This document shows positions 32,222-39,999 of a stretch of DNA of 64,000 nucleotides, one piece after another. Made by a program: the position numbers and the translations under genes. Position 1 is the stretch's first letter. Each line of letters begins with the position of its first letter. This stretch comes from Actinomadura parmotrematis (GTDB taxonomy: Bacteria; Actinomycetota; Actinomycetes; Streptosporangiales; Streptosporangiaceae): NCBI RefSeq assembly GCF_019458805.1, contig NZ_JAIBOA010000026.1, positions 54,091-118,090 on the forward strand, read 5' to 3'. Under the pieces are notes generated by a model. That model saw only the letters and a list, made by a program, of their open reading frames with translations. It ran no database searches and was not told where the DNA came from.

Positions 32222-33199
32222 ATGGCCTTGCCCGACTTCCTGGTCGCGGGGGTCCCGAAGGCGGGGACGACCGCCCTGCACGCCGCGCTCGGGCGCCATC
32301 CCGGGCTCTTCCTGTCGGCGGTGAAGGAGCCCAAGTTCTTCCTCAGCGACGGGCCGCCGCCCACCAAGGGCGGTCCCGGCGACGCGGCCACCTACCGCGA
32401 GCACGTGTGGCGCCGCGAGGACTACGAGGCGCTGTTCGACGCGGCCCCGCCGGGCGCGCCGCGCGGCGAGTCGACGCCCTTCTACCTGCACGACCGGGCC
32501 GCGCACCGGCGCATCGCCGCGCTGGTCCCGGACGCGAAGCTGATCGTCGTGCTGCGCGACCCGGTGGAGCGCGCGCACTCCAACTGGACGCACCTGTGGT
32601 CGGCCGGGCTGGAGCCGATCGACGACGTGGTGGCGGCGTGCGCGGACGAGCCGCGCCGCGTCGCCGCGGGCTGGGCGGCGTTCTGGCACTACACCGGCCT
32701 CGGCCTGTACGGGGAGCAGCTCCGCGACCTGTTCACGGTGTTCCCGCGCGAGCAGGTGCACTTCTTCCGCTACCGGGCGCTGCTGGAGCGCCCCGCCGAG
32801 ACCCTCGACTCCATCTGCGCCTTCCTCGGCGTCCAGCAGGGCGTCATCAGCGAGGTGCCGCGCGAGAACGTCACCGCCCACCCGGAGGCGACGCGGCGGC
32901 ACCGCGTGGTGTCGCGGGCGCTGCGCGCGGGCGCGGCGCTGCCGGGGAGGCTCGGCGAGAGCGTCGCGGGACGGCTGGAGCGCGTCCTGCAGGAGGACGC
33001 GCGGCCGCGCTCGCCGCTCACGTGGGAGCAGCGCGAGGCGCTCATCCCCTACTTCACCGAGGACGTCGCGCTGCTGGAGGAGATCACCGGCGAACCGTTC
33101 GGCGACTGGCTCGCGCCGCGCGCCGACTCGGGCGGCCTCGTCGGCGCCCGCCCGGCCGGCCAGCGCCAGGCCCGCAACGGCCGCCCCCGCGTCTCCTGA
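32222..33199 (+). CDS. PAPS-dependent sulfotransferase
   Basis: A 325-residue sulfotransferase. The 5'-phosphosulfate loop is VAGVPKAGTTALHAAL (PKAGTT at 12-17) and the 3'-phosphate motif is VLRDPVERAHSNW at 110-122. FFLSDGP, GESTPFYLHD and FFRYRALLERPAETLDSICA complete the family pattern. It transfers sulfate from PAPS to an acceptor hydroxyl or amine, probably in the cytoplasm. The ATG at 32222 has a GAGGAG site; a longer reading from 32165 lacks one. No PAPS-synthesis or glycan genes are adjacent, so the acceptor is unknown. Confidence 0.9.
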   Translation: MALPDFLVAGVPKAGTTALHAALGRHPGLFLSAVKEPKFFLSDGPPPTKGGPGDAATYREHVWRREDYEALFDAAPPGAPRGESTPFYLHDRAAHRRIAALVPDAKLIVVLRDPVERAHSNWTHLWSAGLEPIDDVVAACADEPRRVAAGWAAFWHYTGLGLYGEQLRDLFTVFPREQVHFFRYRALLERPAETLDSICAFLGVQQGVISEVPRENVTAHPEATRRHRVVSRALRAGAALPGRLGESVAGRLERVLQEDARPRSPLTWEQREALIPYFTEDVALLEEITGEPFGDWLAPRADSGGLVGARPAGQRQARNGRPRVS

Positions 33200-33308
33200 C
33201 CGCCGCCTCGGACATGCCCGCGCACGGTTGAGATGCGGCGTGTTGCCCGCTACGGCGATCGAAAGCGGGCAACACGCCGCGTCTCAACTTTCGGCGACCG
33301 GGTGGTCA
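33197..33308. repeat. Dispersed palindromic element, copy 1
   Basis: Between two convergent genes lies a near-perfect hairpin: 25-base arms at 33230-33254 and 33267-33291 (GTTGAGATGCGGCGTGTTG at the outer left) with one mismatch and a 12-base loop. The element begins with the TGA of the sulfotransferase gene and, read from the other strand, with the TGA of the next gene (TGACCACCCGGTC). On that strand the loop reads TTTCGATC. A homologous copy with a different but still paired apical stem lies at 63641-63742. There is no T-tract. It may serve as a bidirectional terminator or be a small mobile repeat. Confidence 0.8.
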
Positions 33309-34238
33309 GGGCCGGCGGCGCTCGGTGCGGAGCTCGTGGGCGCCGTCGGGGCGCGTCATCTCGTAGTAGAGGCGGTGGCCGCCGCCCGGCGAGGGGACGT
33401 AGTCGACGTAGCGCAGGCCGCCGCTCCGGTACGGCGAGACCGCCCACGGCCCGACGCCGAGGGCGGCGAGGTCGCTGGGGTCGGCGCCGGCGGCGAGGCC
33501 GGTGCGCTCCTCGTAGTTCTCGCCCGCCGTCGCGCGGCCGTCGTAGGCGGCGAGCACCTCGCCGCCGTCGAAGCGGACCGCGCTGACGCGGACGCCGCGC
33601 GCGTCCCAGGCGCCGGCGCGCCGGTCCAGGGCGGTGCCGTGCCAGGTCCACTCCAGGCCGTCGGCGCTGGTGGCGTACTCGGTGACCATCTGGTCGGCCT
33701 CGTCCCAGTCGGCGAGGGGGTGCACCGACGCCCACAGGTGCCAGCGGCCCTCGTGGTGCACCACGACCGGGTCCTTGACGCCGACCTTGGCGTTGCCGGG
33801 CAGCACCACCCGGGTCCGCGCCGGGTCGAACCCGGCGGGGTCGTCCGCCTCCAGCACCTCGACGCGCCAGTGCTTGGTGCCGGGCGTCGCGCAGCTCAGG
33901 TAGAGGCGCCAGGCGCCCTCGGGGGTGCGGACGAGCGCGGGCCGCTCCAACGACTCGGCGCGCATCGCGTCCTTGCCGATGGTGAGCAGGGGCTCGAAGG
34001 ACACCCCGTCCGCCGAGCGCGCGACGACGATCGCGTAGCCGCGGCCCTCGTCCAGCGGGCGGCGGAGCCGGTAGGCCAGGTAGACCGCGCCGTCGTGCTC
34101 GACCGCGCTCGGCGCGCCCGCCCAGTGGCCGTCGCCCTCGCCGGGCGGCGCGATCGCCACGACCGAGTCCGCGGGCCTCGGCAGCAGGGCGCTGGCGCGC
34201 TCCCCGGTCACACTCTGCTCAGAATCCCCAATATCCAC
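33306..34238 (-). CDS. Five-bladed beta-propeller, glycosidase-like protein
   Basis: A 310-residue protein with repeated blade motifs of glycosyl-hydrolase-like propellers: SAVEHDGAVYLAYRLRRPL, YAIVVARSADGVSFEPL, LVRTPEGAWRLYLSCATPG, VKDPVVVHHEGRWHLWAS, MVTEYATSADGLEWTW and HRLYYEMTRPDGAHE. The VKDPVVV segment has the Asp position conserved in GH43/GH32-like folds. No signal peptide is visible, so it is probably cytoplasmic. Catalytic activity is uncertain. The GTG start is leaderless-type. Confidence 0.65.
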   Translation of the reverse strand: MDIGDSEQSVTGERASALLPRPADSVVAIAPPGEGDGHWAGAPSAVEHDGAVYLAYRLRRPLDEGRGYAIVVARSADGVSFEPLLTIGKDAMRAESLERPALVRTPEGAWRLYLSCATPGTKHWRVEVLEADDPAGFDPARTRVVLPGNAKVGVKDPVVVHHEGRWHLWASVHPLADWDEADQMVTEYATSADGLEWTWHGTALDRRAGAWDARGVRVSAVRFDGGEVLAAYDGRATAGENYEERTGLAAGADPSDLAALGVGPWAVSPYRSGGLRYVDYVPSPGGGHRLYYEMTRPDGAHELRTERRRP

Positions 34239-34244
34239 ACCGGA

Positions 34245-34250
34245 ATACTA
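34245..34250 (-). promoter_or_regulatory. -10 box for a leaderless beta-propeller gene
   Basis: On the minus strand, TAGTAT (34250-34245) is followed by six bases and the GTG at 34238. No ribosome-binding site is present. Confidence 0.5.
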
Positions 34251-34286
34251 TGTCTCTCCGGCCCCCGGCGGCAGTGGCCGCGGAGG

Positions 34287-35435
34287 TCAGAACGCGCTCA
34301 CCCCGGTGAGGGCGCGACCGATGAGCAGCTTGTGGATCTGGCTGGTGCCCTCGTACAGCGTCATCACCCGCGCGTCCCGCAGGTACTTGCCGACGGGGTA
34401 CTCGTCGATGTAGCCGTAGCCGCCGAACACCTGCAGCGCGCTGTTGGCGGCGCGCACGGCGGCCTCGCTCGCGAACAGCTTGGCCTTGGAGGACGCGGTG
34501 GCGAACTCCTCGCCGCGCTCGATGAGGTCGGCGACGCGCCAGGTCAGCAGCCGGGCGGCGTCCACGTCCAGGGCGATGTCGGCGATGAGCTCCTGCACGA
34601 GCTGGTGCCCCGCGATCGGCTTGCCGAACTGCTCGCGCTCGGTGGCGTAGCCGACGGCGGCGTCCAGGCACGCCTGCGCGATGCCGACGCAGCCGGCGGC
34701 GACCGACATGCGCCCCTTGGCGAGCGCGGCCATCGCGACGGTGAAGCCCTTGCCCTCCGCGTGCAACCGCGCCGCGTCGGGGACGCGCACGTCCTCCAGC
34801 GACAGCTCGGCGGTGGCCTGGCCGCGCAGGCCGAGCTTGCCGTGGATCTCGCGGGCGGTGAACCCGGCGGCGTCCGTCGGCACCAGGAACGCCGAGATCC
34901 CCCGGTGCCCCTCGCCGCCGGTGCGCGCGAACACCAGCGCGACGTCGGCCCAGGTGCCGTTGGTGATGAAGGTCTTGGTGCCCGTCAGCAGCCAGTCGTC
35001 GCCGTCGCGGACGGCGCGCGTCGTCAGGTTCGCCGCGTCCGACCCGGTCCCGGGCTCGGTGAGCGCGAAGCAGGCGATCGCCTCGCCGGAGGTGATCCGC
35101 GGCAGCCACGCCGCCTTCTGCTCGGGCGTCCCGAAGCTGTTGATCGACTTGCCGACCAGGCCGAGCGACACCGACACGATGCCGCGCACCGCCGAGTCGC
35201 CGCGTCCGAGCTCCTCCAGCACCAGGCAGTACGCCAGGTGGTCGCCGCCGGACCCGCCGTGCTCCTCGGGGATCGTCAGGCCGAGGAAGCCCAGCTCGCC
35301 CAGCTTCCCGATGATCTTGCGGTCGACGGACTCGGCGCGGTCCCACTCCGCCGCGAACGGCACGATCTCGCGGTTCACGAAGTCGGCGGCGACCCGCCGC
35401 ACCTCGGCCTGCTCGGGCGACAGCTCCAGGTCCAT
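34287..35435 (-). CDS. Acyl-CoA dehydrogenase
   Basis: A 382-residue FAD enzyme with the full family pattern: N-terminal helical domain, CFALTEPGTGSDAANLTTRA (FAD/substrate loop), TGTKTFITNG, YATEREQFGKPIAGHQLVQE and the C-terminal FGGYGYIDEYPVGKYLRDAR and TLYEGTSQI. The catalytic base is Glu362 in LYEGTSQI, the position used by short/branched-chain acyl-CoA dehydrogenases. It oxidises an acyl-CoA to the 2,3-enoyl-CoA and passes electrons to ETF. It is divergent from a TetR regulator that probably controls it. Confidence 0.95.
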   Translation of the reverse strand: MDLELSPEQAEVRRVAADFVNREIVPFAAEWDRAESVDRKIIGKLGELGFLGLTIPEEHGGSGGDHLAYCLVLEELGRGDSAVRGIVSVSLGLVGKSINSFGTPEQKAAWLPRITSGEAIACFALTEPGTGSDAANLTTRAVRDGDDWLLTGTKTFITNGTWADVALVFARTGGEGHRGISAFLVPTDAAGFTAREIHGKLGLRGQATAELSLEDVRVPDAARLHAEGKGFTVAMAALAKGRMSVAAGCVGIAQACLDAAVGYATEREQFGKPIAGHQLVQELIADIALDVDAARLLTWRVADLIERGEEFATASSKAKLFASEAAVRAANSALQVFGGYGYIDEYPVGKYLRDARVMTLYEGTSQIHKLLIGRALTGVSAF

Positions 35436-35479
35436 GGCCTCTCCGATCCCGGCGTTCCTGCGTCGCCCGCGAGGCTAAT

Positions 35480-35495
35480 CCGCCTAAACTAGCGG
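35480..35495. promoter_or_regulatory. Putative TetR operator between acyl-CoA dehydrogenase and tetR
   Basis: CCGC, eight bases, GCGG form a short dyad; TAAACT inside it can serve as a -10 for the plus-strand gene and TAGTTT for the minus strand. A 92-bp divergent region with overlapping promoters is typical for a TetR-controlled gene pair. Confidence 0.35.
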
Positions 35496-35527
35496 CGCAA
35501 GTTTTCCGCGTTCCGGAGGGCGCCCGC

Positions 35528-36160
35528 ATGGCACGACCGACCCGCCCCCTCCTCAGCCGGGCGCGCATCGTCGCCGCCGCCCTCGCCCTCGTCGACGCCG
35601 AGGGCCTGGCCGCCCTCTCCACCCGCCGCCTCGCGGCCGTCCTCGGGGTGAGCGGCCCGTCCCTGTACAACCACGTCGCGACCAAGGACGAGCTCCTGGA
35701 CGCCGTCGTCGACGCCGTCCTGGCCGAGGTCGACCTGTCCATGCTCGACGCCGCCCCCGCCTGGCGCCCCGCCCTGGAAGCCTGGGCCCGCTCCTACCGC
35801 GCCGCCCTCACCACGCACCCCAACATCGTCCCGGCCCTCCCCCTCAGCCTGGGCCGCCGCCCGAACGCCCTCCGCCTCGCCGACGCCGTCTTCGGCGCCC
35901 TGGTGGACGCCGGCTGGCCCCGCCGCGAGGCGACCCACGTCGGCGCCCTCATGCGCTACTTCATCACCGGCGCGTCCCTCGGCTCCTTCGCCGCCGCCTT
36001 CCCCGCCGACGCCGCCGTCTACACCGACGCCTACCCCCACCTCACCGAGGCCCACCTCCTGGCCCCCCGCCAACGCGAAATAGACGAAGCCGCCTTCACC
36101 ACCGGCCTGACCGCCCTCCTCGACGGCCTCGAACTCCGCTTCGCCGCCCTGAGAGGCTGA
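35528..36160 (+). CDS. TetR/AcrR-family regulator
   Basis: A 210-residue regulator. The HTH at about 10-56 reads RARIVAAALALVDAEGLAAL, STRRLAAVLGVSGPSLYNHV and ATKDELLDAVVD. The C-terminal domain belongs to the helical TetR_C group (WARSYRAALTTHPNIVPALP). Divergent placement next to the acyl-CoA dehydrogenase suggests that it represses this gene and is released by an acyl-CoA or lipophilic ligand. Codon use is even more C-rich than its neighbours, with CTC/GCC runs. Confidence 0.92.
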   Translation: MARPTRPLLSRARIVAAALALVDAEGLAALSTRRLAAVLGVSGPSLYNHVATKDELLDAVVDAVLAEVDLSMLDAAPAWRPALEAWARSYRAALTTHPNIVPALPLSLGRRPNALRLADAVFGALVDAGWPRREATHVGALMRYFITGASLGSFAAAFPADAAVYTDAYPHLTEAHLLAPRQREIDEAAFTTGLTALLDGLELRFAALRG

Positions 36161-36247
36161 CCCACCGGGCGCCCGCACCCCCTTCCCCCGGCCGGGGATG
36201 AGGTGGTGGACTCGGGGCGGGCGGTTTCGGTGAGGGTGGGAGGCGCT

Positions 36248-36619
36248 GTGGCTCAGGACGTTCCGCACGACCGGTCGGGACAGTACAAGCAGATCGAGAG
36301 CGGGCTGCTGCCCGGCGAGCAGATCATCGCGGTGTACGACGCGGTCGGGACCGGGACCGGGTTCATCGGGCTGACCGACCGGCGGGTGATCGTGCAGGAC
36401 TCCTCGTTCGTCGGCAAGCGGGTGGCGCTCACCAGCGTCCCCTACAGCAAGATCACGTCGGTGAGCGTGGTGAGCGACCGGTCGTGGACGGGCGGGTTCT
36501 TCTCCAGCGGCACCATCGCGATCCACGTGGGGACGCAGACCTACGAGATGCAGTTCCGGGGCGACGAGAAGACCCACCACGTCCACGACGTGATCCTGCA
36601 CTACATCACGGCGAGCTGA
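36248..36619 (+). CDS. Bacterial PH-domain protein
   Basis: A 123-residue protein consisting of one pleckstrin-homology-like domain: SGLLPGEQIIAVYDAVGTGT, GFIGLTDRRVIVQDSSFVGK and SVPYSKITSVSVVSDRSW, then GTIAIHVGTQTYEMQFRGDE and the closing helix VHDVILHYI. The GTG at 36248 is chosen because GGGAGG precedes it by six bases; an upstream in-frame codon at 36203 lacks a site. Function unknown. Its 3' end overlaps the convergent monooxygenase gene by 14 bases. Confidence 0.82.
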   Translation: MAQDVPHDRSGQYKQIESGLLPGEQIIAVYDAVGTGTGFIGLTDRRVIVQDSSFVGKRVALTSVPYSKITSVSVVSDRSWTGGFFSSGTIAIHVGTQTYEMQFRGDEKTHHVHDVILHYITAS

Positions 36620-37748
36620 GGCCCCATTCGGCCGCCAGGAGCTCGAAGGAGCGGAGGCGGGCGGCGTGGTCGTGGGTGATGGTGGTGACGAGGAGCTCGT
36701 CGGCGCCGGTGACGCGCCGCAGGGTGTCGAGGCGTTCGGCGACGGTGCCGGGCGCGCCGGTGAACTGGGTGGCGACGCGGTCGGCGACCAGGTCGCGGTC
36801 GGCGTCGGTCCAGGGGTGGCGGGCGACCTCGTCGGCGGTGGGGAACGGGATGGCGCCCTCGCCGCTGCGGATGCTGCGCACCCACAGCGGGTAGGCGGCG
36901 GCGAGCTCGCGGGCGGCCGCGTCGTCGTCGGCGACGACGACGTCGGCCGACACCACGACGTAGGGCTCGTCCAGGGTGGCCGAGGGCTTGAACGCCTCCC
37001 GGTAGGCGTTGACGGCGTCCAGGACGGCCGAGGGCGCGACGTGGTAGTTGGCGGCGAACGGCAGGCCGCGCTCCCCCGCGACCTGCGCGCTCTGCCCGCC
37101 GCTGCTGCCGAGGATCCACAGCTCGACGCCGGCGCCCTCGCCGGGCACGGCGTGCAGGGGCAGGCCGTCGGGGGTGCGGTAGGTGCCGGCGAGCAGGCCG
37201 GCGATGTCGTCGACGATGTCGGCGAAGTCGGGCGTCTCGGCGCCGGGCTGCTGGAGCAGTTCTCCGTAGGCCCTCAGCAGGGGGCTGCCGGCGAGGACGC
37301 TGAAGTCGAACGGCTTGGGGATGAGCAGGCCGTCCACCACGCGTTCCTCGGGCGGCGGCGGGGCGGTGCCGGCCCGCTGCGCGCGCGCGGCGAGCTCGGC
37401 GCGGCGCTGCCCGGAGCGGCCGAGGCCGAGGTCGACGCGGCCGGGGTGCAGGGCGTCGACGGTGCCGAACTGCTCGACGATCGCGACGGGCGTCCAGTGG
37501 CCGGTCTGCACGGCGCCCGAGCCGACGCGGATGCGCTCGGTCGCGGCGGCGACGAGGGCGATGAGGACGGGCGGCGCCGCCGACGCGACGCCGCGCGCGA
37601 AGTGGTGCTCGGCGAGCCAGTACCGGTGATAGCCGAGCCGCTCGGCGTGCCGGGCGGTCGCGATGGTCTCGCGGAGGGCCTGCGCGGGGGTGCCGCCGGA
37701 GACGACGGGGGCGAGGTCGAGGATGGACAGGGGGACCGTGGTCGTCAT
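36606..37748 (-). CDS. LLM-class flavin-dependent oxidoreductase (MsnO8-like)
   Basis: A 380-residue luciferase-like protein: LSILDLAPVVSGGTPAQALR, YHRYWLAEHHFARGVASAAP, RIRVGSGAVQTGHWTPVAIV, LHPGRVDLGLGRSG and ELWILGSSGGQSAQVAGERG. The AEHH and LGSS.GQ motifs define the group annotated as MsnO8 or alkanal-monooxygenase-like. It is the last gene of the minus-strand operon starting at 41342, and overlaps the preceding gene by ATGA. The substrate is not predictable. Confidence 0.9.
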   Translation of the reverse strand: MTTTVPLSILDLAPVVSGGTPAQALRETIATARHAERLGYHRYWLAEHHFARGVASAAPPVLIALVAAATERIRVGSGAVQTGHWTPVAIVEQFGTVDALHPGRVDLGLGRSGQRRAELAARAQRAGTAPPPPEERVVDGLLIPKPFDFSVLAGSPLLRAYGELLQQPGAETPDFADIVDDIAGLLAGTYRTPDGLPLHAVPGEGAGVELWILGSSGGQSAQVAGERGLPFAANYHVAPSAVLDAVNAYREAFKPSATLDEPYVVVSADVVVADDDAAARELAAAYPLWVRSIRSGEGAIPFPTADEVARHPWTDADRDLVADRVATQFTGAPGTVAERLDTLRRVTGADELLVTTITHDHAARLRSFELLAAEWGLSSP

Positions 37749-38800
37749 GGCTGCCTCGCTTCGGGGAACGGCCGGCTCGGGATCTCCTTGCGCAGCACCG
37801 GCGCGATGTCGCTGTGCAGCAGCTCCAGCGACGCGCGGTGCGCGGCCTTCGGCAGGCCGTCGGCGTCGGCCTGGACGTGCATCACCTCGTGGCCGAGGCG
37901 CCGGTGGTAGCGGTGCACCTTGTCGATGATCTGCTGCGGGCTGCCGATGAGCGCCGAGCTGCGCTCGATGGCGTCCTCCAGGTCGGTGAAGACGGGGGCG
38001 ACGCCGTGCGCGGCGAACATCCGCTGCCGCGCCTCGAACACCGGCCGGTACGCCTCGACGGCGTCCTGGGAGCGGCGGGCGGCGTGGAAGCCGGCGCTGC
38101 CCGCGCCGACCAGGGCGTCCGCCGGGTCGTGGCCGTGGTGGGCCCAGCGTTCGCGGTAGTGGGCGACGAGCTCGGCGTAGGGCTCGACGGGATTGGTGAC
38201 GTTGGCCGAGAACAGCGGGTCGCCGTAGAGGGCGGCGAGCTCGACCGACTCCTTGCTGGTGGCGCTGCCGTGCCAGACGCGGACGGGCTTCTGCAGCGGG
38301 CGCGGCAGGGCCTCGGCGCCGTCCAGCGCGGGCCGGTAGGCGCCCGACCAGGTGACGTGGTCCTCGCGCCAGAGGCGGCGGAACAGCTCGTAGCCCTCGC
38401 GGTTGCGCTCCCACTGGTCGTCGGCGGTGACGCTGAACAGCTTGGCCTGCGCCGCCCCGTTCCCCTTGCCGATCATGAGTTCGAGGCGGCCGCCGGACAG
38501 GTGGTCGAGCGTGGAGTAGTCCTCGAACGCGCGGACGGGGTCGAGCAGGCTGAGCGTGGTGACGGCGGTGAACAACCGGATCGTGGAGGTGAGCGCCGCG
38601 ATGTGGCTGAGCACCACGGGCGGCGCCGACGACAGGAACGGACGTTCATGCCGCTCTCCGACGCCGAATCCATCGAAACCGAGCTGCTCGGCGAGCACGG
38701 CGTTGTCGACGACCTCGCGCAGGCGTTCGGTGACGGAGGTGTGGGCGCCGGTGACGGGGTCCGGCGCGTGCACGATGAGCGAGATCGCGAGGAACTTCAT
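37745..38800 (-). CDS. LLM-class flavin-dependent oxidoreductase
   Basis: A 351-residue member of the luciferase superfamily. Visible blocks: MKFLAISLIVHAPDPVTG, LGFDGFGVGERHERPFLSSA, STIRLFTAVTTLSLLDPVRA, YSTLDHLSGGRLELMIGKGN (flavin-phosphate region) and KPVRVWHGSATSKESVELAA, then LIGSPQQIIDKVHRYHRRLG. The GVGERH and GKGN.A motifs match a branch seen next to sulfur-scavenging monooxygenases. The start overlaps the upstream gene stop by four bases. Confidence 0.9.
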   Translation of the reverse strand: MKFLAISLIVHAPDPVTGAHTSVTERLREVVDNAVLAEQLGFDGFGVGERHERPFLSSAPPVVLSHIAALTSTIRLFTAVTTLSLLDPVRAFEDYSTLDHLSGGRLELMIGKGNGAAQAKLFSVTADDQWERNREGYELFRRLWREDHVTWSGAYRPALDGAEALPRPLQKPVRVWHGSATSKESVELAALYGDPLFSANVTNPVEPYAELVAHYRERWAHHGHDPADALVGAGSAGFHAARRSQDAVEAYRPVFEARQRMFAAHGVAPVFTDLEDAIERSSALIGSPQQIIDKVHRYHRRLGHEVMHVQADADGLPKAAHRASLELLHSDIAPVLRKEIPSRPFPEARQP

Positions 38801-39999
38801 GAGGCCGCCGCGTACCGGCTGGCGGGCCGGGCGAGGCCGAACCGCTCGCGCAGCGTCGCCTCGGCGTAGGCGGTGCGGAAGATCCCGCGCCGCTGGAGCT
38901 CGGGGACGAGGTCGCCGGTGATGCCGGCGAGGTCGTGCGGCAGGCCGCCGGGGCGGAGCCGGAACCCGTCGACGCCGGCGCCCCGCCAGTCCTCGATGAG
39001 GTCGGCGAGCTCGGCGGCGGTGCCGGCGACGATCAGCGCGTCGGAGGCGAGCGGGGCGCCGTCCAGCTCGTCCAGCCGCTCCTTGCGGGCGGCGGCGTCG
39101 GCGCCGACGAACACCAGCAGGTCGGCGAAGACCCGCAGCGGCTCGCCGGTGCGGCCGACAGTGACGGCGGCCTCCTCGACCTCGGCGATGATCGCGGCGG
39201 CGTCCGCGCGCGAGTGCGGGGTGGTGTACACGACGTCGGCGGAGCGGGCGGCGAACTCGTAGGGGACGCGGTCATGGGCCAGGGCGGTGACGAGCGGCTG
39301 GCCCTGCGGGGACCGCGGGGTGATCGAGGGGCCGCGGACGCTGAAGTGCGCGCCCTGGAAGTCGATGTAGTGCAGCTTGTCGCGGTCGATGAAGCGGCCG
39401 GTGGCGGCGTCGCGGATCTCGGCGCCGTCCTCCCAGCTGTCCCAGAGGCGGCGGACGACCTCGACGGCGTCGGCGGCCTCGGCGAACAGCTCGGCGACGG
39501 TCTCGCGGGTGCCGGGCGCCTGGAGGTGGTGGACGTCCAGGTCGGGCAGGGTGCGGCGGCCGAAGTGCGCCGCCAGGTGCGGCCAGGCGGTGATCTGCGG
39601 GCGCCAGCCGGCGCGGCCGTTCGTGGCGTGGTCGAGGGAGGCGATGCCGGCGCCGACGTGGAACGGCTCGGTGTGGGTGACGCTGGTCGCCGGCACGAGG
39701 CCGATGTGGGACGTGACGGTGGCGAGGCGCGCGGCGAGCAGGACGGCGTCGAGGCGGCCGCGGACCTGGTCGGTGCGGCCGTCGGGGCCCTCCAGGCGCG
39801 ACGACTGCTGGCCGAGGAGGTCCTCGAAGGTGACCAGGTCGAGCAGGCCGCGCTCGGCCTCGGCGACGAGGTCGCTCCAGTAGCGGGCGGAGAACAGCTC
39901 GGCGGGGCGCGCGGACGCCTCGCGCCAGGCGGCGGGGTGCCAGCCGGCACCGTCGAGGGCGACGGCGAGGTGCACGTGGTCGCGGTGCACGGTGGTCAT
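38797..39999 (-). CDS. NtaA/DszA-like LLM monooxygenase (400 aa form)
   Basis: A 400-residue luciferase-like enzyme with DHVHLAVALDGAGWHPAAWR, LLDLVTFEDLLGQQSSRLEG, TEPFHVGAGIASLDHATNGR and AGWRPQITAWPHLAAHFGRR, then LWDSWEDGAEIRDAATGRFI and RSADVVYTTPHSRADAAAII. It is the intact counterpart of the shorter protein at 24388-25440. It starts within a TGATG overlap with the gene upstream and is expected to use reduced FMN supplied by a reductase encoded elsewhere. Confidence 0.9.
   Translation of the reverse strand: MTTVHRDHVHLAVALDGAGWHPAAWREASARPAELFSARYWSDLVAEAERGLLDLVTFEDLLGQQSSRLEGPDGRTDQVRGRLDAVLLAARLATVTSHIGLVPATSVTHTEPFHVGAGIASLDHATNGRAGWRPQITAWPHLAAHFGRRTLPDLDVHHLQAPGTRETVAELFAEAADAVEVVRRLWDSWEDGAEIRDAATGRFIDRDKLHYIDFQGAHFSVRGPSITPRSPQGQPLVTALAHDRVPYEFAARSADVVYTTPHSRADAAAIIAEVEEAAVTVGRTGEPLRVFADLLVFVGADAAARKERLDELDGAPLASDALIVAGTAAELADLIEDWRGAGVDGFRLRPGGLPHDLAGITGDLVPELQRRGIFRTAYAEATLRERFGLARPASRYAAAS

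Noticed and set aside
32160..32222. AT-rich stretch before the sulfotransferase gene as a third copy of the CCTAC-N7-GTAGG motif
   Set aside because: It contains AAATAGGTGGATATAG but not the CCTAC/GTAGG arms; similarity is limited to general AT-richness.
33233..33586. Short peptide frame inside the palindromic element (MRRVARYGDRKRATRRVST)
   Set aside because: A similar Arg-rich peptide can be read from the second copy, but this follows from the shared DNA palindrome. No ribosome-binding site is present and the frame then runs into noise.
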